Notes: generated by a model not told the origin, from the letters alone. 64,000 nucleotides of DNA from Aminobacterium mobile DSM 12262 (GCF_000526395.1 NZ_JAFZ01000002.1:361969-425968), one strand, 5' to 3'. Counted from the first letter of the stretch, positions 8,497 through 17,448 are shown. Made by a program: numbers and translations.

Positions 8497-9015
8497 ATGT
8501 CGAAGGTGTGGATCACTACAAAAAGTGGGGATTTTGGAGAAACAAGTTTGGGGAACGGTAAGCGAGTCCCTAAAGATGATTTGAGAGTGGAAGTATACGG
8601 CACTCTTGATGAATGCCAGGCCCATGTCGGCATGGCGAGGGCTTTTTGTGAGCTTAAGGAAATTTATGATACTTTATATTGGATGGAAGAGCAATTAGGG
8701 CTTTTGATGGGGTATATTTCCCTCTATCCTGGACTCTCTTGCCCGGATGTAAACGCTCTAGAGGAAATAGTGGAAAAGGTGGGAACCATAACAGGTCAAA
8801 AATTTCGTTTCATACGCCCCGGCGATTCTAAAACAGGTGCCGCTTTACATGTAGCGCGGACTGTGGCAAGAAGAGCAGAACGCGTGGCTCTTAAGCTATA
8901 TCGTACAAAAGAACTTCCTCTAGAAGGCTATACGTATATCAACCGTCTCTCTGATGCTATATATGCCCTTTCTTTATGGTATGACCACGCAATAAGGAAT
9001 GAAGAATCCCTTTAA
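8497..9015 (+). CDS. PduO-type cob(I)alamin adenosyltransferase
   Basis: Makes adenosylcobalamin from ATP and cob(I)alamin. The family motifs are present: TKSGDFGETSLGNG near the N-terminus, YGTLDE, RTVARRAER and YINRLSDAIYAL. From the ATG at 8497 it is 172 residues, the usual size. In-frame ATGs at 8470 and 8488 are less likely: 8470 is almost at the transcription start, and 8488 is too close to the G-rich RBS. It suggests B12-dependent mutases or ammonia-lyases elsewhere. No cobalamin riboswitch is visible. Confidence 0.93.
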   Translation: MSKVWITTKSGDFGETSLGNGKRVPKDDLRVEVYGTLDECQAHVGMARAFCELKEIYDTLYWMEEQLGLLMGYISLYPGLSCPDVNALEEIVEKVGTITGQKFRFIRPGDSKTGAALHVARTVARRAERVALKLYRTKELPLEGYTYINRLSDAIYALSLWYDHAIRNEESL

Positions 9016-9062
9016 GTTGTATAATGGGTGCAAAGTGCTCGCTTTTGAGGAGGATTGTGAAT

Positions 9063-9746
9063 ATGAACCAACAACCACTAACCCCGGCTACCAACCAGGG
9101 GTTGAGGCAGATTGTCTACGAAAAATTAAAAGAAGCCATTGTTAGCGGAGCTTTTAAACCTGGGGCAAAGTTATCTGAAATCGAGCTAGCGGAGCAGTTG
9201 GCTGTTTCGCGGACTCCTGTCCGCGAGGCCATACGACAGCTAAGCCAGACAGGGCTTATTACTTTAACCCCCCGTAGAGGTGCCTATGTAACGCTCCCCT
9301 CCCTTAAGGATGCGGCGGATCTTTACGTGCTGCGACAAGCTCTGGAAGTAATAGCTATTGAAAATGTCTGTCAGAATCCACCTAAGAAAGAACTTAAACT
9401 TTTTAGAGAGATTTTTGGCGGAATGACAAGCGCCACTCCCCACGAAGAATATCTTTCTGAAGATCGGCGTTTCCACCTTTTTCTTTATGAAGCAAGTGGG
9501 AATATTTATCTTCATAAAACCCTTAACAACATAGTAGATCTCATCAACTTATGTCGTCCCTACTCTATGCGATCTGAACCCACAGTCATGAGCCTCTTCT
9601 TAAAAGGGCACCTTGCTATTATTGATGCCGTGCTGGCACACAACTGTGAGAAAGCAAAAGAAGAAATGGCTCATCATATTGAAGACACGAAAGTCAGTCT
9701 TCTTTCCTTCCTAAAGCAAAATCCTGGAGATTTCACCGGCGAATAG
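9063..9746 (+). CDS. GntR-family regulator, FCD (FadR) subfamily
   Basis: 227 residues: N-terminal winged HTH (about 15-80, SRTPVREAIRQL) and a C-terminal all-helical FCD domain (about 90-215) with the metal/ligand-type histidines (RRFHLFL, HHIED). Start ATG 9063 follows GAGGAGG. The ligand is probably a small organic acid, as in the family, but no target operon is adjacent. It is 47 bases downstream of the adenosyltransferase gene and may share its transcript. Confidence 0.9.
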   Translation: MNQQPLTPATNQGLRQIVYEKLKEAIVSGAFKPGAKLSEIELAEQLAVSRTPVREAIRQLSQTGLITLTPRRGAYVTLPSLKDAADLYVLRQALEVIAIENVCQNPPKKELKLFREIFGGMTSATPHEEYLSEDRRFHLFLYEASGNIYLHKTLNNIVDLINLCRPYSMRSEPTVMSLFLKGHLAIIDAVLAHNCEKAKEEMAHHIEDTKVSLLSFLKQNPGDFTGE

Positions 9747-9776
9747 TATTTAAACAACCTGATATTGATAATAGAA

Positions 9777-9803
9777 GGGGCCGATTTATATACAGGCGGC
9801 CCC
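9777..9803. terminator. Hairpin between convergent genes
   Basis: GGGGCCG (9777-9783) pairs with CGGCCCC (9797-9803) around a 13-base loop, between the GntR gene and the end of rarA. T runs are weak on both sides. Confidence 0.5.
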
Positions 9804-9806
9804 TAA

Positions 9807-11081
9807 CTATTCTTCTTTGTCTGAGGAGAAACGCCTCCAGAAACGTTTCAACCTTTCTAAAATACTTCGTTCCTTACCAAGAGTACCTGGAAAATAGAAA
9901 CGTTGGGGCTTTAATACATATTTCTGGGGAACCCAATGTCGCGGGTCACTGTGAGGATAGATATATCCCTTCCCACCAGGTTTAAGGTGTTCAGGCACTT
10001 CTTGAAGATTCCCTTTTCGAATGGACTGCATGGCGTTATCCACAGCCATATATGCGCTGTTGCTCTTTGGGGCGGAAGCAAGATACAAAACCGCTTCTGA
10101 AAGAATGATACGTGCCTCAGGCATTCCTGTCATATCTGAAGCATAGGAAGCCGCGGCAGCTACTTGCAATGCCTGAGGATCAGCTAATCCAACATCCTCA
10201 GCAGCAAAAATCAAAAGGCGGCGACAAATGAAACGAAGGTCCTCTCCTCCCTCTAAGAGGCGGGACAGCCAATAGACGGCTGCATCAGGGTCAGAGCCTC
10301 GCATACTTTTAATGAGAGCCGAGATAATAGCATAGTGATCGTCTGCCTTTGCATCAAAACGAATGGATGCCGATGGAACGAGGCGCTCAATATGGTCGAG
10401 AGTCAGCTTTTGAGAACCGGCAGTAGCCGCAGAAGTCGCCAATATTTCAAGACGAGTCAGAGCCTGGCGGGCGTCCCCTCCCGCAAGGCGAGCTAGAACA
10501 TGGAAAACTTCTTCTGTAGCGGTGAGGTTTAACATTCCCAACCCCTTCTCTTTATCAGAGAAAGAACGAGAAAGGATGTGTACCAAACTCTCTTCTGTTA
10601 AGGGGTTCAATTGAAAAACAATGAGACGGGAAAGCAATGTTTTATTGATCTCAAACCATGGGTTTTCTGTCGTAGTTCCTACAAGAATAATATCTCCCTT
10701 CTCCACAGAGGGAAGAAGGGTATTCTGCTGGCTCTTATTAAAATGATAAATTTCATCTACAAAAGCAATAGCGGCAAATCCCCCCAAGGCCTTTAAATTA
10801 CCAGCTTCTTCTACGAGATCACGAAGTTCCGAAACTTTAGCAGAAACAGCGTTGATCTCGAGAAGGCTTCTTCCGGTAACTGTAGCCATAAGACGAACAA
10901 GAGTTGTTTTTCCCACACCAGGAGGCCCGTACAAGATACAACTTGGCACGTTCCCCTTTTCTAAAAGCTGCCGCAAGGGCATCCCCGGTCCAAGAAGATG
11001 CTCTTGCCCTATAAAATCATCGAGTGTAACAGGGCGCATGCGATCAGCAAGTGGCCGTTCCCATAAAGTGTTCTTCATCAT
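9807..11081 (-). CDS. rarA: Replication-associated recombination protein A (AAA+ ATPase)
   Basis: 424 residues from the ATG at 11081. Walker A is GPPGVGKTT (about 52-60), Walker B DEIYHFNKSQQN (the family usually has DEIHRF), and sensor 1 is GTTTEN. The C-terminal clamp-loader-like and MgsA domains are complete. RarA/MgsA acts at stalled replication forks with SSB. The ATG overlaps the stop of the upstream HAD gene (ATGA), and GGAGG precedes it, so the two are translationally coupled. The 58 in-frame codons further upstream are rejected because they overlap HAD and look non-coding. Confidence 0.95.
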   Translation of the reverse strand: MMKNTLWERPLADRMRPVTLDDFIGQEHLLGPGMPLRQLLEKGNVPSCILYGPPGVGKTTLVRLMATVTGRSLLEINAVSAKVSELRDLVEEAGNLKALGGFAAIAFVDEIYHFNKSQQNTLLPSVEKGDIILVGTTTENPWFEINKTLLSRLIVFQLNPLTEESLVHILSRSFSDKEKGLGMLNLTATEEVFHVLARLAGGDARQALTRLEILATSAATAGSQKLTLDHIERLVPSASIRFDAKADDHYAIISALIKSMRGSDPDAAVYWLSRLLEGGEDLRFICRRLLIFAAEDVGLADPQALQVAAAASYASDMTGMPEARIILSEAVLYLASAPKSNSAYMAVDNAMQSIRKGNLQEVPEHLKPGGKGYIYPHSDPRHWVPQKYVLKPQRFYFPGTLGKERSILERLKRFWRRFSSDKEE

Positions 11082-12055
11082 TTTAAGAGTGCCTCCATCT
11101 CCCTTTCCACGAGATGAGGCACACCAGAAAGAAGGACACCATCTGTCCCTTCGCGGATAGAGATGAGGGGGAACCTCTTTTTGAGAACCTCCCGAATAAC
11201 AGCCCCCTGCTCCATGCCAAGATAGACAGGCGAAAGACCCGGCCAATTTTTCCACTGGGCAGGAGATAAGCTAACGGATGGAGAAATCACGAGAGAACCT
11301 GCGCCAAGACGGGCAGCTTCCTCGCATAGAGAGCCGATATCAGGGGCATCGTCAGGAATCTGAAGTGAAAGGAGCCATGCTTTTATCAGCCATCTCTCTC
11401 CCTTTTGCTCCACCAACGATGTATATTCCCAGGGAATGAGAGGCAACGGAGATTGCAAGGCTTCCAGGAGATCTTTCATTGTAGGAAAAACGGCATCAGC
11501 CCAATGTCGCCACTCTGCTTGTGGCCTCTGCACTAAAAGGGCTCTCATTCCAGCTCTGCGAGCACCGACAAGATCGTAAACATAGTCTCCGACCATCGCA
11601 CACTGTTGAGCTTCCAAGTTTAATTCTTTCGCTGCAAGCCATAAGGCTTTCGGATCCGGCTTCACAGGCCCTGCGTCTCTGCAAAAAACTTTATCGGGGA
11701 GAGGAAAGTTGATTTTTTTTGCTGCCAGACGAATGGAATCTCCGCAATTTCGAGAAACAACTACCCACGGGATACTCTTTTGATTAAGCCATTCTACAAA
11801 ATCCATAGCATATTGAACAGGTGTAGCCTGTTCTGCTCCGTTCATCTCCAGCTCGTAAATATCATGCCAAAGTTCGCTCTTTTCTTTCTCTGAAAACATG
11901 GCCATCCCTTCAAGGAGAGGAACTGGACGACCTTGAAAATATTTTGATCGTATCTCTGAAAAATCAAGCTTTGTATCTGCTAAGACTCCATCCCAATCAA
12001 GAATAAATCCTGCACATTGGACAGGATGCCAATGTGGAGGTTGAATTTTATTCAT
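11078..12055 (-). CDS. HAD-superfamily hydrolase with C-terminal extension
   Basis: 325 residues from the ATG at 12055 (GAGGAGG nine bases upstream; the ATG at 12073 lies within that RBS). HAD motif I is D20-W-D22, the motif III lysine is in VKPDP (132), and motif IV is GDYVYD (D157/D161). The phosphatase domain ends near residue 210. About 115 residues follow, with an alpha/beta look, that I cannot assign. Substrate unknown. Coupled to rarA downstream and preceded by the 6S RNA gene. Confidence 0.85.
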   Translation of the reverse strand: MNKIQPPHWHPVQCAGFILDWDGVLADTKLDFSEIRSKYFQGRPVPLLEGMAMFSEKEKSELWHDIYELEMNGAEQATPVQYAMDFVEWLNQKSIPWVVVSRNCGDSIRLAAKKINFPLPDKVFCRDAGPVKPDPKALWLAAKELNLEAQQCAMVGDYVYDLVGARRAGMRALLVQRPQAEWRHWADAVFPTMKDLLEALQSPLPLIPWEYTSLVEQKGERWLIKAWLLSLQIPDDAPDIGSLCEEAARLGAGSLVISPSVSLSPAQWKNWPGLSPVYLGMEQGAVIREVLKKRFPLISIREGTDGVLLSGVPHLVEREMEALLK

Positions 12056-12105
12056 GATCTTTAGCCTCCTCATAGGGCATTAGCCTCTTTATCTTTATAG
12101 CAATA

Positions 12106-12139
12106 AGAAAAAAGGGACGCAAGAAAAACCTTGCGTCCC
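12106..12139 (-). terminator. Terminator of the 6S RNA gene
   Basis: A 10-bp stem GGGACGCAAG/CTTGCGTCCC (12114-12123 with 12130-12139) is followed on the minus strand by TTTTTTCTT. Confidence 0.9.
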
Positions 12140-12334
12140 TCACAACCTCCCCGCAATGCCGTGTCATGGTTGTCTTGACCCGGTCCTAATATCTTGAGGT
12201 CTGTCGTGCCTTAGCTTTGATGACGGTTTCCCGTCTTCTTTGCCGGCTCGAACTTCCGACCCCACTAAGATCGAGTGTTGGCTCAAGACTAAGTGCATGA
12301 TCACGTACACCGCAGGGTCGTTTTTACTTTTCCT
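12140..12334 (-). ncRNA. ssrS: 6S RNA
   Basis: About 190 bases with no coding capacity. The 5' arm (CCCTGCGGTGTACGTG at 12318 downward) pairs with the 3' arm (CATGACACGGCATTGCGGGG ending near 12148), forming the long closing stem of 6S RNA. Between them is the pyrimidine/purine-rich middle that forms the open bubble mimicking a promoter for RNA polymerase holoenzyme. It has its own -10 and a strong terminator. The 5' end is estimated. In Bacillus subtilis, from memory, a 6S gene (bsrA) also lies close to rarA (yrvN). Confidence 0.85.
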
Positions 12335-12340
12335 ATGCAT

Positions 12341-12346
12341 ATTATA
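12341..12346 (-). promoter_or_regulatory. -10 box of the 6S RNA promoter
   Basis: Perfect TATAAT on the minus strand, placing transcription start near 12334, a few bases before the closing stem. No good -35 is visible at 16-18 bases. Confidence 0.5.
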
Positions 12347-12384
12347 GCATAAATATAGGCGCTTCTCACCTCAAAGCCAGATGC

Positions 12385-13203
12385 CTACAGGTCTGCCTCT
12401 TTCAATTTCTTTTTAAAGATCCAATAATAGAAAGTGGCCACAAATAGGGCGCCCCCTACAATATTGCCTAGAGTAACTGGAACAAGATTATGTATATATC
12501 CTCCGATACTCACAAATTGGAGCTGTGCATCAGAAAGCCCCGCCATTTGGATCATTTCTGGAGATTTTTTTAATAGGAGCCCCATGGCCATAAAGTACAT
12601 GTTTGCTACAGAGTGTTCAAAGCCAGATGCGACAAAGGCCATTATGGGAAAAAAGATCGCCCATATTTTACCTGTAATATCTGTAGCTGCCATACTCAGC
12701 CATACAGCAAGAACTACAAGCCAGTTACATAAAATACCCCGAACAAAGGCCTGTCCAAAGGGAAGCCCCATCTTCCCCGCCGCAATGGAAAGGGTTTTAG
12801 CTCCGATAGGACCATTCCAGAGAGCTGTAAAATAGAGCAAGTAAGCAACGAGAGTGGCCCCTATAAGGTTTGCTATATACACCCAAAACCACGCCCTCAT
12901 GATATTTTTCATTGGAGTACATCCTACCAGAGCGCCTAAGGGCATCATGCAGTTACCGGTAAAAAGCTCTCCGCCAGCTATAACCACTAATATAAGACCG
13001 ACACTAAATACTACCCCTGCCAAGAACTTCCCCAATCCTCCTGGAACATCGTATGTAACCGATACCATAAGCCATCCACCAAAAGCAATATAGGCTCCGG
13101 CGAGAATGCCGAGCAAAAGCATCTGAGAAATTGACCATGATACTTTTGTCTGCGATGCAGTACATGCTGTTTTAGCCAGTTCAAAAGGCGTTTTATAGTC
13201 CAT
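12385..13203 (-). CDS. Formate/nitrite transporter (FNT) family channel
   Basis: About 272 residues with six membrane segments. FNT signatures are present: GGELFTGNCM in the first half, and GFEHSVANMYF carrying the central pore histidine in the second. FNT proteins carry formate, nitrite or hydrosulfide; the sequence alone does not decide. Start ATG 13203 follows GAGGAGG. Last gene of an operon with a TPR protein and an HATPase protein; no formate enzymes are adjacent. Confidence 0.93.
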   Translation of the reverse strand: MDYKTPFELAKTACTASQTKVSWSISQMLLLGILAGAYIAFGGWLMVSVTYDVPGGLGKFLAGVVFSVGLILVVIAGGELFTGNCMMPLGALVGCTPMKNIMRAWFWVYIANLIGATLVAYLLYFTALWNGPIGAKTLSIAAGKMGLPFGQAFVRGILCNWLVVLAVWLSMAATDITGKIWAIFFPIMAFVASGFEHSVANMYFMAMGLLLKKSPEMIQMAGLSDAQLQFVSIGGYIHNLVPVTLGNIVGGALFVATFYYWIFKKKLKEADL

Positions 13204-13229
13204 ACAAAAATCCCTCCTCAAAAGATCTC

Positions 13230-13787
13230 TTATTCCGTCGTTTGATTGAGGGCTTTCAGATTTTCGCTGAAATATTCCTGAAGCCAGCGAGCTATCTTTG
13301 GTTTTTGAACTTCCCCGGGATCCTCTAATACTCGAGCCAACTCACTACTATCAAAGGTAAATTCTTCTTCGTTAATACGATGGTGATAGATGAGTCGAAC
13401 CTCTGGATGAGCAACGAGAAGAGATACCAGAGAGGCAGGAATATTCCCCAACGGCGGACGATCGATATGATCATACCGAAAAGAAGCCCAGACCCTGGTC
13501 CCTTTTCCAGGTTCTGACTGTACCTCCATCTCTCCTTCACAAAGTTCTGCCAACTGTTTTAGAAAGGGGAGACCAAATCCTACCCGACGCGTTGTGCGAC
13601 TCGTGAAAAAAGGATCTGCCACCATTTGCAAAACATCCGCACTCATGCCTTTCCCGTTATCTCGAACTTCGAAATAAAACCACCCCCCACAACGATCTTC
13701 TGTCAATAGTATCTCCACTATGGACGCTCCAGCGTTCATACTATTCTCGGCTATATCCAGAAGATGTTGGGAAAAATCTTCCAACAA
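13230..13787 (-). CDS. Stand-alone histidine-kinase-type ATPase (HATPase_c) protein
   Basis: 185 residues: an HATPase_c domain with N box (E14-N15-S-x-N), G1 box DNGKGM (43-48) and G2-like GFGLPFL (70-76), then an ~70-residue tail of unknown fold. There is no phosphoacceptor histidine domain and no membrane segment, so it is not a complete sensor kinase. Similar short ATPases occur in hydrogenase/electron-transfer clusters of anaerobes and may act as serine kinases or anti-sigma-like proteins. Start TTG 13787 (or the next TTG) follows GGAGGA. Between the TPR and FNT genes. Confidence 0.82.
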   Translation of the reverse strand: MLEDFSQHLLDIAENSMNAGASIVEILLTEDRCGGWFYFEVRDNGKGMSADVLQMVADPFFTSRTTRRVGFGLPFLKQLAELCEGEMEVQSEPGKGTRVWASFRYDHIDRPPLGNIPASLVSLLVAHPEVRLIYHHRINEEEFTFDSSELARVLEDPGEVQKPKIARWLQEYFSENLKALNQTTE

Positions 13788-13804
13788 CGAAAATTCCTCC
13801 CTGT

Positions 13805-14734
13805 CTAGTCCAGCGGAAGAAAAGTTCCGGCACGAAGAACGGAAAGGACCTCTTCATCAAGAACTTCTGCGTCTGTATATCTATCATGGGGCCCAATTTT
13901 TTGAAGGGCATCTTCATAATAAGAACGAATGTTGAGAGAGCCGAGAAGGACAAAAAAGCTCTCTTTATCCTCTTCAAGGAAACGATCGGTAAGAAGACCA
14001 AAAAGAATGGTCGCCGAGGAGAACCAGTTAAAAAGCTCTCTGCTCAGGGTCCATGCATCCTCGAAAAGAATGGAGAAATTGAAATCTTCCTCTTCTTCCT
14101 CACTCATCTCTTCCGGGTCTGGCTCAGGAATATAGCCAAGGATATAAAAAGGGATGTTAGGACCAACTTTAAACGCATCCCATAATGCTTTGTAAGAAGC
14201 ACGGTTTGCACCAGATAGCATAAACGTAGATATCGCAACAGCATGTTGTCTGGCTGGAGTCACTTCATCATCGCCCATAGCTTGTTCCAGAACTTCTCCA
14301 AAACGTTGAAGATCTATAAGGCAACGATATACAAGAGTTTTTCCTAGAGTGAGGTTTTCGGAATCGTAAGAAACTATGTCTTGTGCTACTTCTAAAGCTT
14401 CTTCCGTCCTAGCCTCAGATAGAAGAGCAAAGCCAAGTCGTTGAAGCAGACCAATATAAAGAATGCCCTCTTCTTCGTCCATAAGAGACTCGCTCCCCAA
14501 AAGACCAGCTTCTTCAACTGCCTGCCGAAGCGGACCACGGGCTTTTTGCAGAAGCTCAAGTTTCTCTTCTGAGTAGTCTAGTGAATCTGCAAGCAGAATG
14601 AGAGCTTCTGGGTTATCTGAATCCATCTCAAGAATTTGCCGTGCGAAAGAAGCTATCTCCTCTAGATCCTCACTTTGATACGCTCTATCAAGTAATTCCT
14701 CTATTCGTTCTATTTCTGATTCTGAATACGACAT
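13805..14734 (-). CDS. TPR-like repeat protein
   Basis: About 309 residues, cytoplasmic, acidic and almost wholly helical. Tetratricopeptide-like helix pairs occupy roughly residues 1-165, with short helices resuming near 250. A central segment with NIPFYILGYIPEPDPE and an acidic run faintly resembles ST7-type TPR proteins; that is weak. Start ATG 14734 follows GGGAGGAG. First gene of the operon with the HATPase and FNT genes. Probably a scaffold; no enzyme motif. Confidence 0.75.
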   Translation of the reverse strand: MSYSESEIERIEELLDRAYQSEDLEEIASFARQILEMDSDNPEALILLADSLDYSEEKLELLQKARGPLRQAVEEAGLLGSESLMDEEEGILYIGLLQRLGFALLSEARTEEALEVAQDIVSYDSENLTLGKTLVYRCLIDLQRFGEVLEQAMGDDEVTPARQHAVAISTFMLSGANRASYKALWDAFKVGPNIPFYILGYIPEPDPEEMSEEEEEDFNFSILFEDAWTLSRELFNWFSSATILFGLLTDRFLEEDKESFFVLLGSLNIRSYYEDALQKIGPHDRYTDAEVLDEEVLSVLRAGTFLPLD

Positions 14735-14891
14735 ATAGGCTCCTCCCAATTTCAAATAAATACTGTTAGCTTTTGTTCAAACAGTTTAAGCGAAAAAGTA
14801 GATCTCCGTCAATTATGGAACATCTTGCACGATAGTTTATATCAGCTTAAGATACAATAATATATAGCTCACGTCGAAAGGAGAGATGAAG

Positions 14892-15608
14892 ATGAATTTG
14901 CGGGAAAAACATGCACGATACGGCATTTCAATTATAGTCACATTAGCGTTCCTTCTATGGAGTGGAATATGTGCTCCGCAACAGGCCTTGGCTAAAACAC
15001 CAGAGCAGCGCATATCTGGAGCTGTAAAACTGCTTCATGAAATGCAGGAACAATCTGATGTAGGAACTATGGCTGATCTACTGGAACAAGCAAAAGGGGT
15101 GGCTATTTTCCCCTCCGTTATTAAAGCAGGATTCGTTTTTGGCGGGAAATATGGTGAAGGCTTGGTTCTTCGAAGAGATACTGCTTCGGGAAGATGGTAC
15201 GGCCCTAGTTTTGCCACTATCGCCGGAGCATCGTGGGGACTTCAGATAGGGGCTGAATCCATAGGTCTGGTCCTCGTCATCACCAACGAGCGCGGACTTG
15301 AAGGTTTCAAGGGGAACAATTTTAAGCTTGGGGGAGATATTGGCGTAGCCGCAGGCCCAGTTGGACGGCGCGGAGAGCTCGGAACAGATATTAAATTAAA
15401 AGCTTCTATTTATAGCTACTCCATAGCAAAAGGACTTTTTGCAGGCATGTCTTTAGAAGGGGCAGCGGTGAATGTAGATGACAACGCCAACCATGTGTAT
15501 TGGGGGAAAACTATAACAGCGGCTCAGGCCCTCGATCGTCGAGCATCGAGTGCAAAAATACAGCCTTTGATCCAGGCTCTTAATAAGCTTATTAAAGAGG
15601 CAAAATAA
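14892..15608 (+). CDS. Secreted SYLF-domain (Ysc84-like) lipid-binding protein
   Basis: About 238 residues. Signal peptide with a hydrophobic core (IIVTLAFLLWSGI) ending near ALA. The SYLF domain follows: AKGVAIFPSVIKAGFVFGGKYGEG, then GLQIGAESIGLVLVITN and a glycine-rich C-terminal half. SYLF proteins bind phosphoinositides in eukaryotes; bacterial roles are unclear, probably envelope-associated. The ATG at 14892 (AAAGGAG eight bases upstream) is preferred to 14886. Monocistronic, with a terminator. Confidence 0.88.
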   Translation: MNLREKHARYGISIIVTLAFLLWSGICAPQQALAKTPEQRISGAVKLLHEMQEQSDVGTMADLLEQAKGVAIFPSVIKAGFVFGGKYGEGLVLRRDTASGRWYGPSFATIAGASWGLQIGAESIGLVLVITNERGLEGFKGNNFKLGGDIGVAAGPVGRRGELGTDIKLKASIYSYSIAKGLFAGMSLEGAAVNVDDNANHVYWGKTITAAQALDRRASSAKIQPLIQALNKLIKEAK

Positions 15609-15651
15609 AGGGCCCTTTCCGCAGGAAAGGTTCTCCATACGATCTATATAA

Positions 15652-15692
15652 CGAATCCCAGCTACTGAGAAAATAGCTGGGATTCGTTTTTA
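15652..15692 (+). terminator. Rho-independent terminator of the SYLF gene
   Basis: A 13-bp stem CGAATCCCAGCTA/TAGCTGGGATTCG (15652-15664 with 15674-15686) is followed by TTTTT. Confidence 0.9.
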
Positions 15693-15738
15693 AGATAAAA
15701 GGAATGAAGGGAAATTCTTGTTTTTCCCTCTATCGTTG

Positions 15739-16179
15739 CTAAATAATAATTTTACGTCCGCCACCCTGACGAGATGGACCGCCAAGCTGATCAAGCTGCT
15801 GAAGCACTGCTGGAGAGGCCACATCAATTTTGGGCTTCTTTGCCTCTTCTGCGGCCATTTCTTTCATCTTCTGTTCGTATTCTTTTATCTGTTCCTTAAG
15901 TTTTTTTGCGTCTCCCTTGATCCAGAGAAGAATACCTTCAGCAATAGAATTTACAATATCGTCGCTAGGTTCCTCTTTCATAAGTCCAAGCTCTTTCAAT
16001 AGACGGTGCTCGTCACGAATAGACTCCATAATGTCGTCATCAGAAATAAGCCCTTTCTTATAAAGCACTCTGAACATAATATTGAAACGGCTTTTAAGGT
16101 TTTCTTCATTCATGGCCATACTATCAACTCGAGCCAATAAGACACTTAAAAGCTCGTCAAGACTTATCTGCATGGGCAT
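15739..16179 (-). CDS. Conserved-looking hypothetical cytoplasmic protein
   Basis: 146 residues. Helical N-terminal half; a charged coiled-coil-like stretch (about 88-115, KKLKEQIKEYEQKMKEM), then a short Gly/Lys tail ending RKIII. No signal peptide, membrane segment or catalytic motif. The start ATG (16179) follows GAGGGGG at nine bases. Same strand as ychF, 72 bases downstream, possibly co-transcribed. Family not recognised. Confidence 0.7.
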   Translation of the reverse strand: MPMQISLDELLSVLLARVDSMAMNEENLKSRFNIMFRVLYKKGLISDDDIMESIRDEHRLLKELGLMKEEPSDDIVNSIAEGILLWIKGDAKKLKEQIKEYEQKMKEMAAEEAKKPKIDVASPAVLQQLDQLGGPSRQGGGRKIII

Positions 16180-16251
16180 AACATAAATCCCCCTCTCTAC
16201 AAATCAAATTCAATTTTTTATTCTAACACACATTGAATTCTTATAAAAAGG

Positions 16252-17343
16252 CTAAATATTGAACCGAATTTCAATCATATCGCCATCTTCTACTCTATAT
16301 TCTTTCCCTTCCAATCGTAAAACACCTTTTTCACGACACACCGCCATAGAATTTCCACAAGCGACAAAATCTTTGTAGTGGACTACCTGCGCCCGAATAA
16401 ATCCCCTGGCTAGGTCGGTATGAATAGCCCCTGCAGCATCTACGGCAGTCGCATCTTTCTTCAGTGTCCATGCTTTTACTTCATCTTTTCCTGTTGTGAA
16501 GAAGGAAATGAGGCCCAGCAGACCGTAAGCTTTACGAATAAGCCTGTCTCGCCCAGCTTCTTTAATACCGAGATCTGCCATGAATTCATTTTGTTCTTCT
16601 AAAGAAAGTTCTGCCATATCCATCTCCATACGTCCAAAAACTTCCACCAGCCCTAATCCTCGCTCTTGGGCAATAGAGGAGAGCTCCTTATATCCCGGCA
16701 CATTAGGGCCTGTCTGAGTTTCATCGAGGTTGAGAACGATCATCTCAGGCTTAAGAGTTAGAAAGGCAAAACCACTTAACTGTTTTTTCTCTTCCTCCGA
16801 TAAAGTATATTCTCGAAGGGGTTTTTCATCCATGAGGCACGATTGACATCCTTCAAGAACCTCTTTCTCTTCCTCTTCTTCTGGCAACAGGCGTTTTTTT
16901 GCTGCCAAACGGGAGAGCCTGTTATCGATAACGCTCAAATCACGATAAATAAGCTCCATTTCCACAATCTGCCAATCTCGCGCAGGATCTATAGTTTCCT
17001 CTGGGTGAGGGACATCGGGATTATCGAAGGCCCGAATAACATGAACCAGAGCATCGGACTCCGCCACAAAAGAAAGAAAGGCATTACCAAGGCCCTCTCC
17101 TTTGCTGGCATTTTTAGAGAGTCCCGCCAAGTCTACAAATTCCACTGTAGCTGGCGACTGTTTTTTCGGCTCAAAGACCTGCACAAGGTGATCAAACCGC
17201 AGATCTGGAACTGGAACCATGGCACGGTTCGGATCTGTTTTTCCACTGGCGTAGGGCTTAACCTCCGCTCCAGCTCGAGTAATAACGTTAAAAATCGTGC
17301 TTTTCCCGCAAAGAGGCAGCCCGACTATTCCACACTTTAGCAT
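16252..17343 (-). CDS. ychF: Redox-regulated ATPase YchF (OLA1 family)
   Basis: 363 residues, the standard length. P-loop GLPLCGKST (residues 8-16; most members read GLPNVGKST), DLAGLSKNASKGEGLGNAFL (switch/G3), and a C-terminal TGS domain ending GYxxxxD-type EYRVEDGDMIEIRF. YchF binds ATP rather than GTP and interacts with ribosomes. ATG at 17343 follows GGAGG. Confidence 0.96.
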   Translation of the reverse strand: MLKCGIVGLPLCGKSTIFNVITRAGAEVKPYASGKTDPNRAMVPVPDLRFDHLVQVFEPKKQSPATVEFVDLAGLSKNASKGEGLGNAFLSFVAESDALVHVIRAFDNPDVPHPEETIDPARDWQIVEMELIYRDLSVIDNRLSRLAAKKRLLPEEEEEKEVLEGCQSCLMDEKPLREYTLSEEEKKQLSGFAFLTLKPEMIVLNLDETQTGPNVPGYKELSSIAQERGLGLVEVFGRMEMDMAELSLEEQNEFMADLGIKEAGRDRLIRKAYGLLGLISFFTTGKDEVKAWTLKKDATAVDAAGAIHTDLARGFIRAQVVHYKDFVACGNSMAVCREKGVLRLEGKEYRVEDGDMIEIRFNI

Positions 17344-17448
17344 GAGGACATTCCTCCTGTTCGTTCATTCTGTATCTATAGCGCGCATGGATTATAATCG
17401 TATTATACCGCGGTGCCAACCGCAAATTAGAGAAGGAGGTTCTTTGTT

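Noticed and set aside
11082..11255. Long N-terminal extension of rarA
   Set aside because: It overlaps the end of the HAD gene in another frame, has no RBS and is Cys/Trp-rich; the coupled ATG at 11081 gives a family-standard N-terminus.
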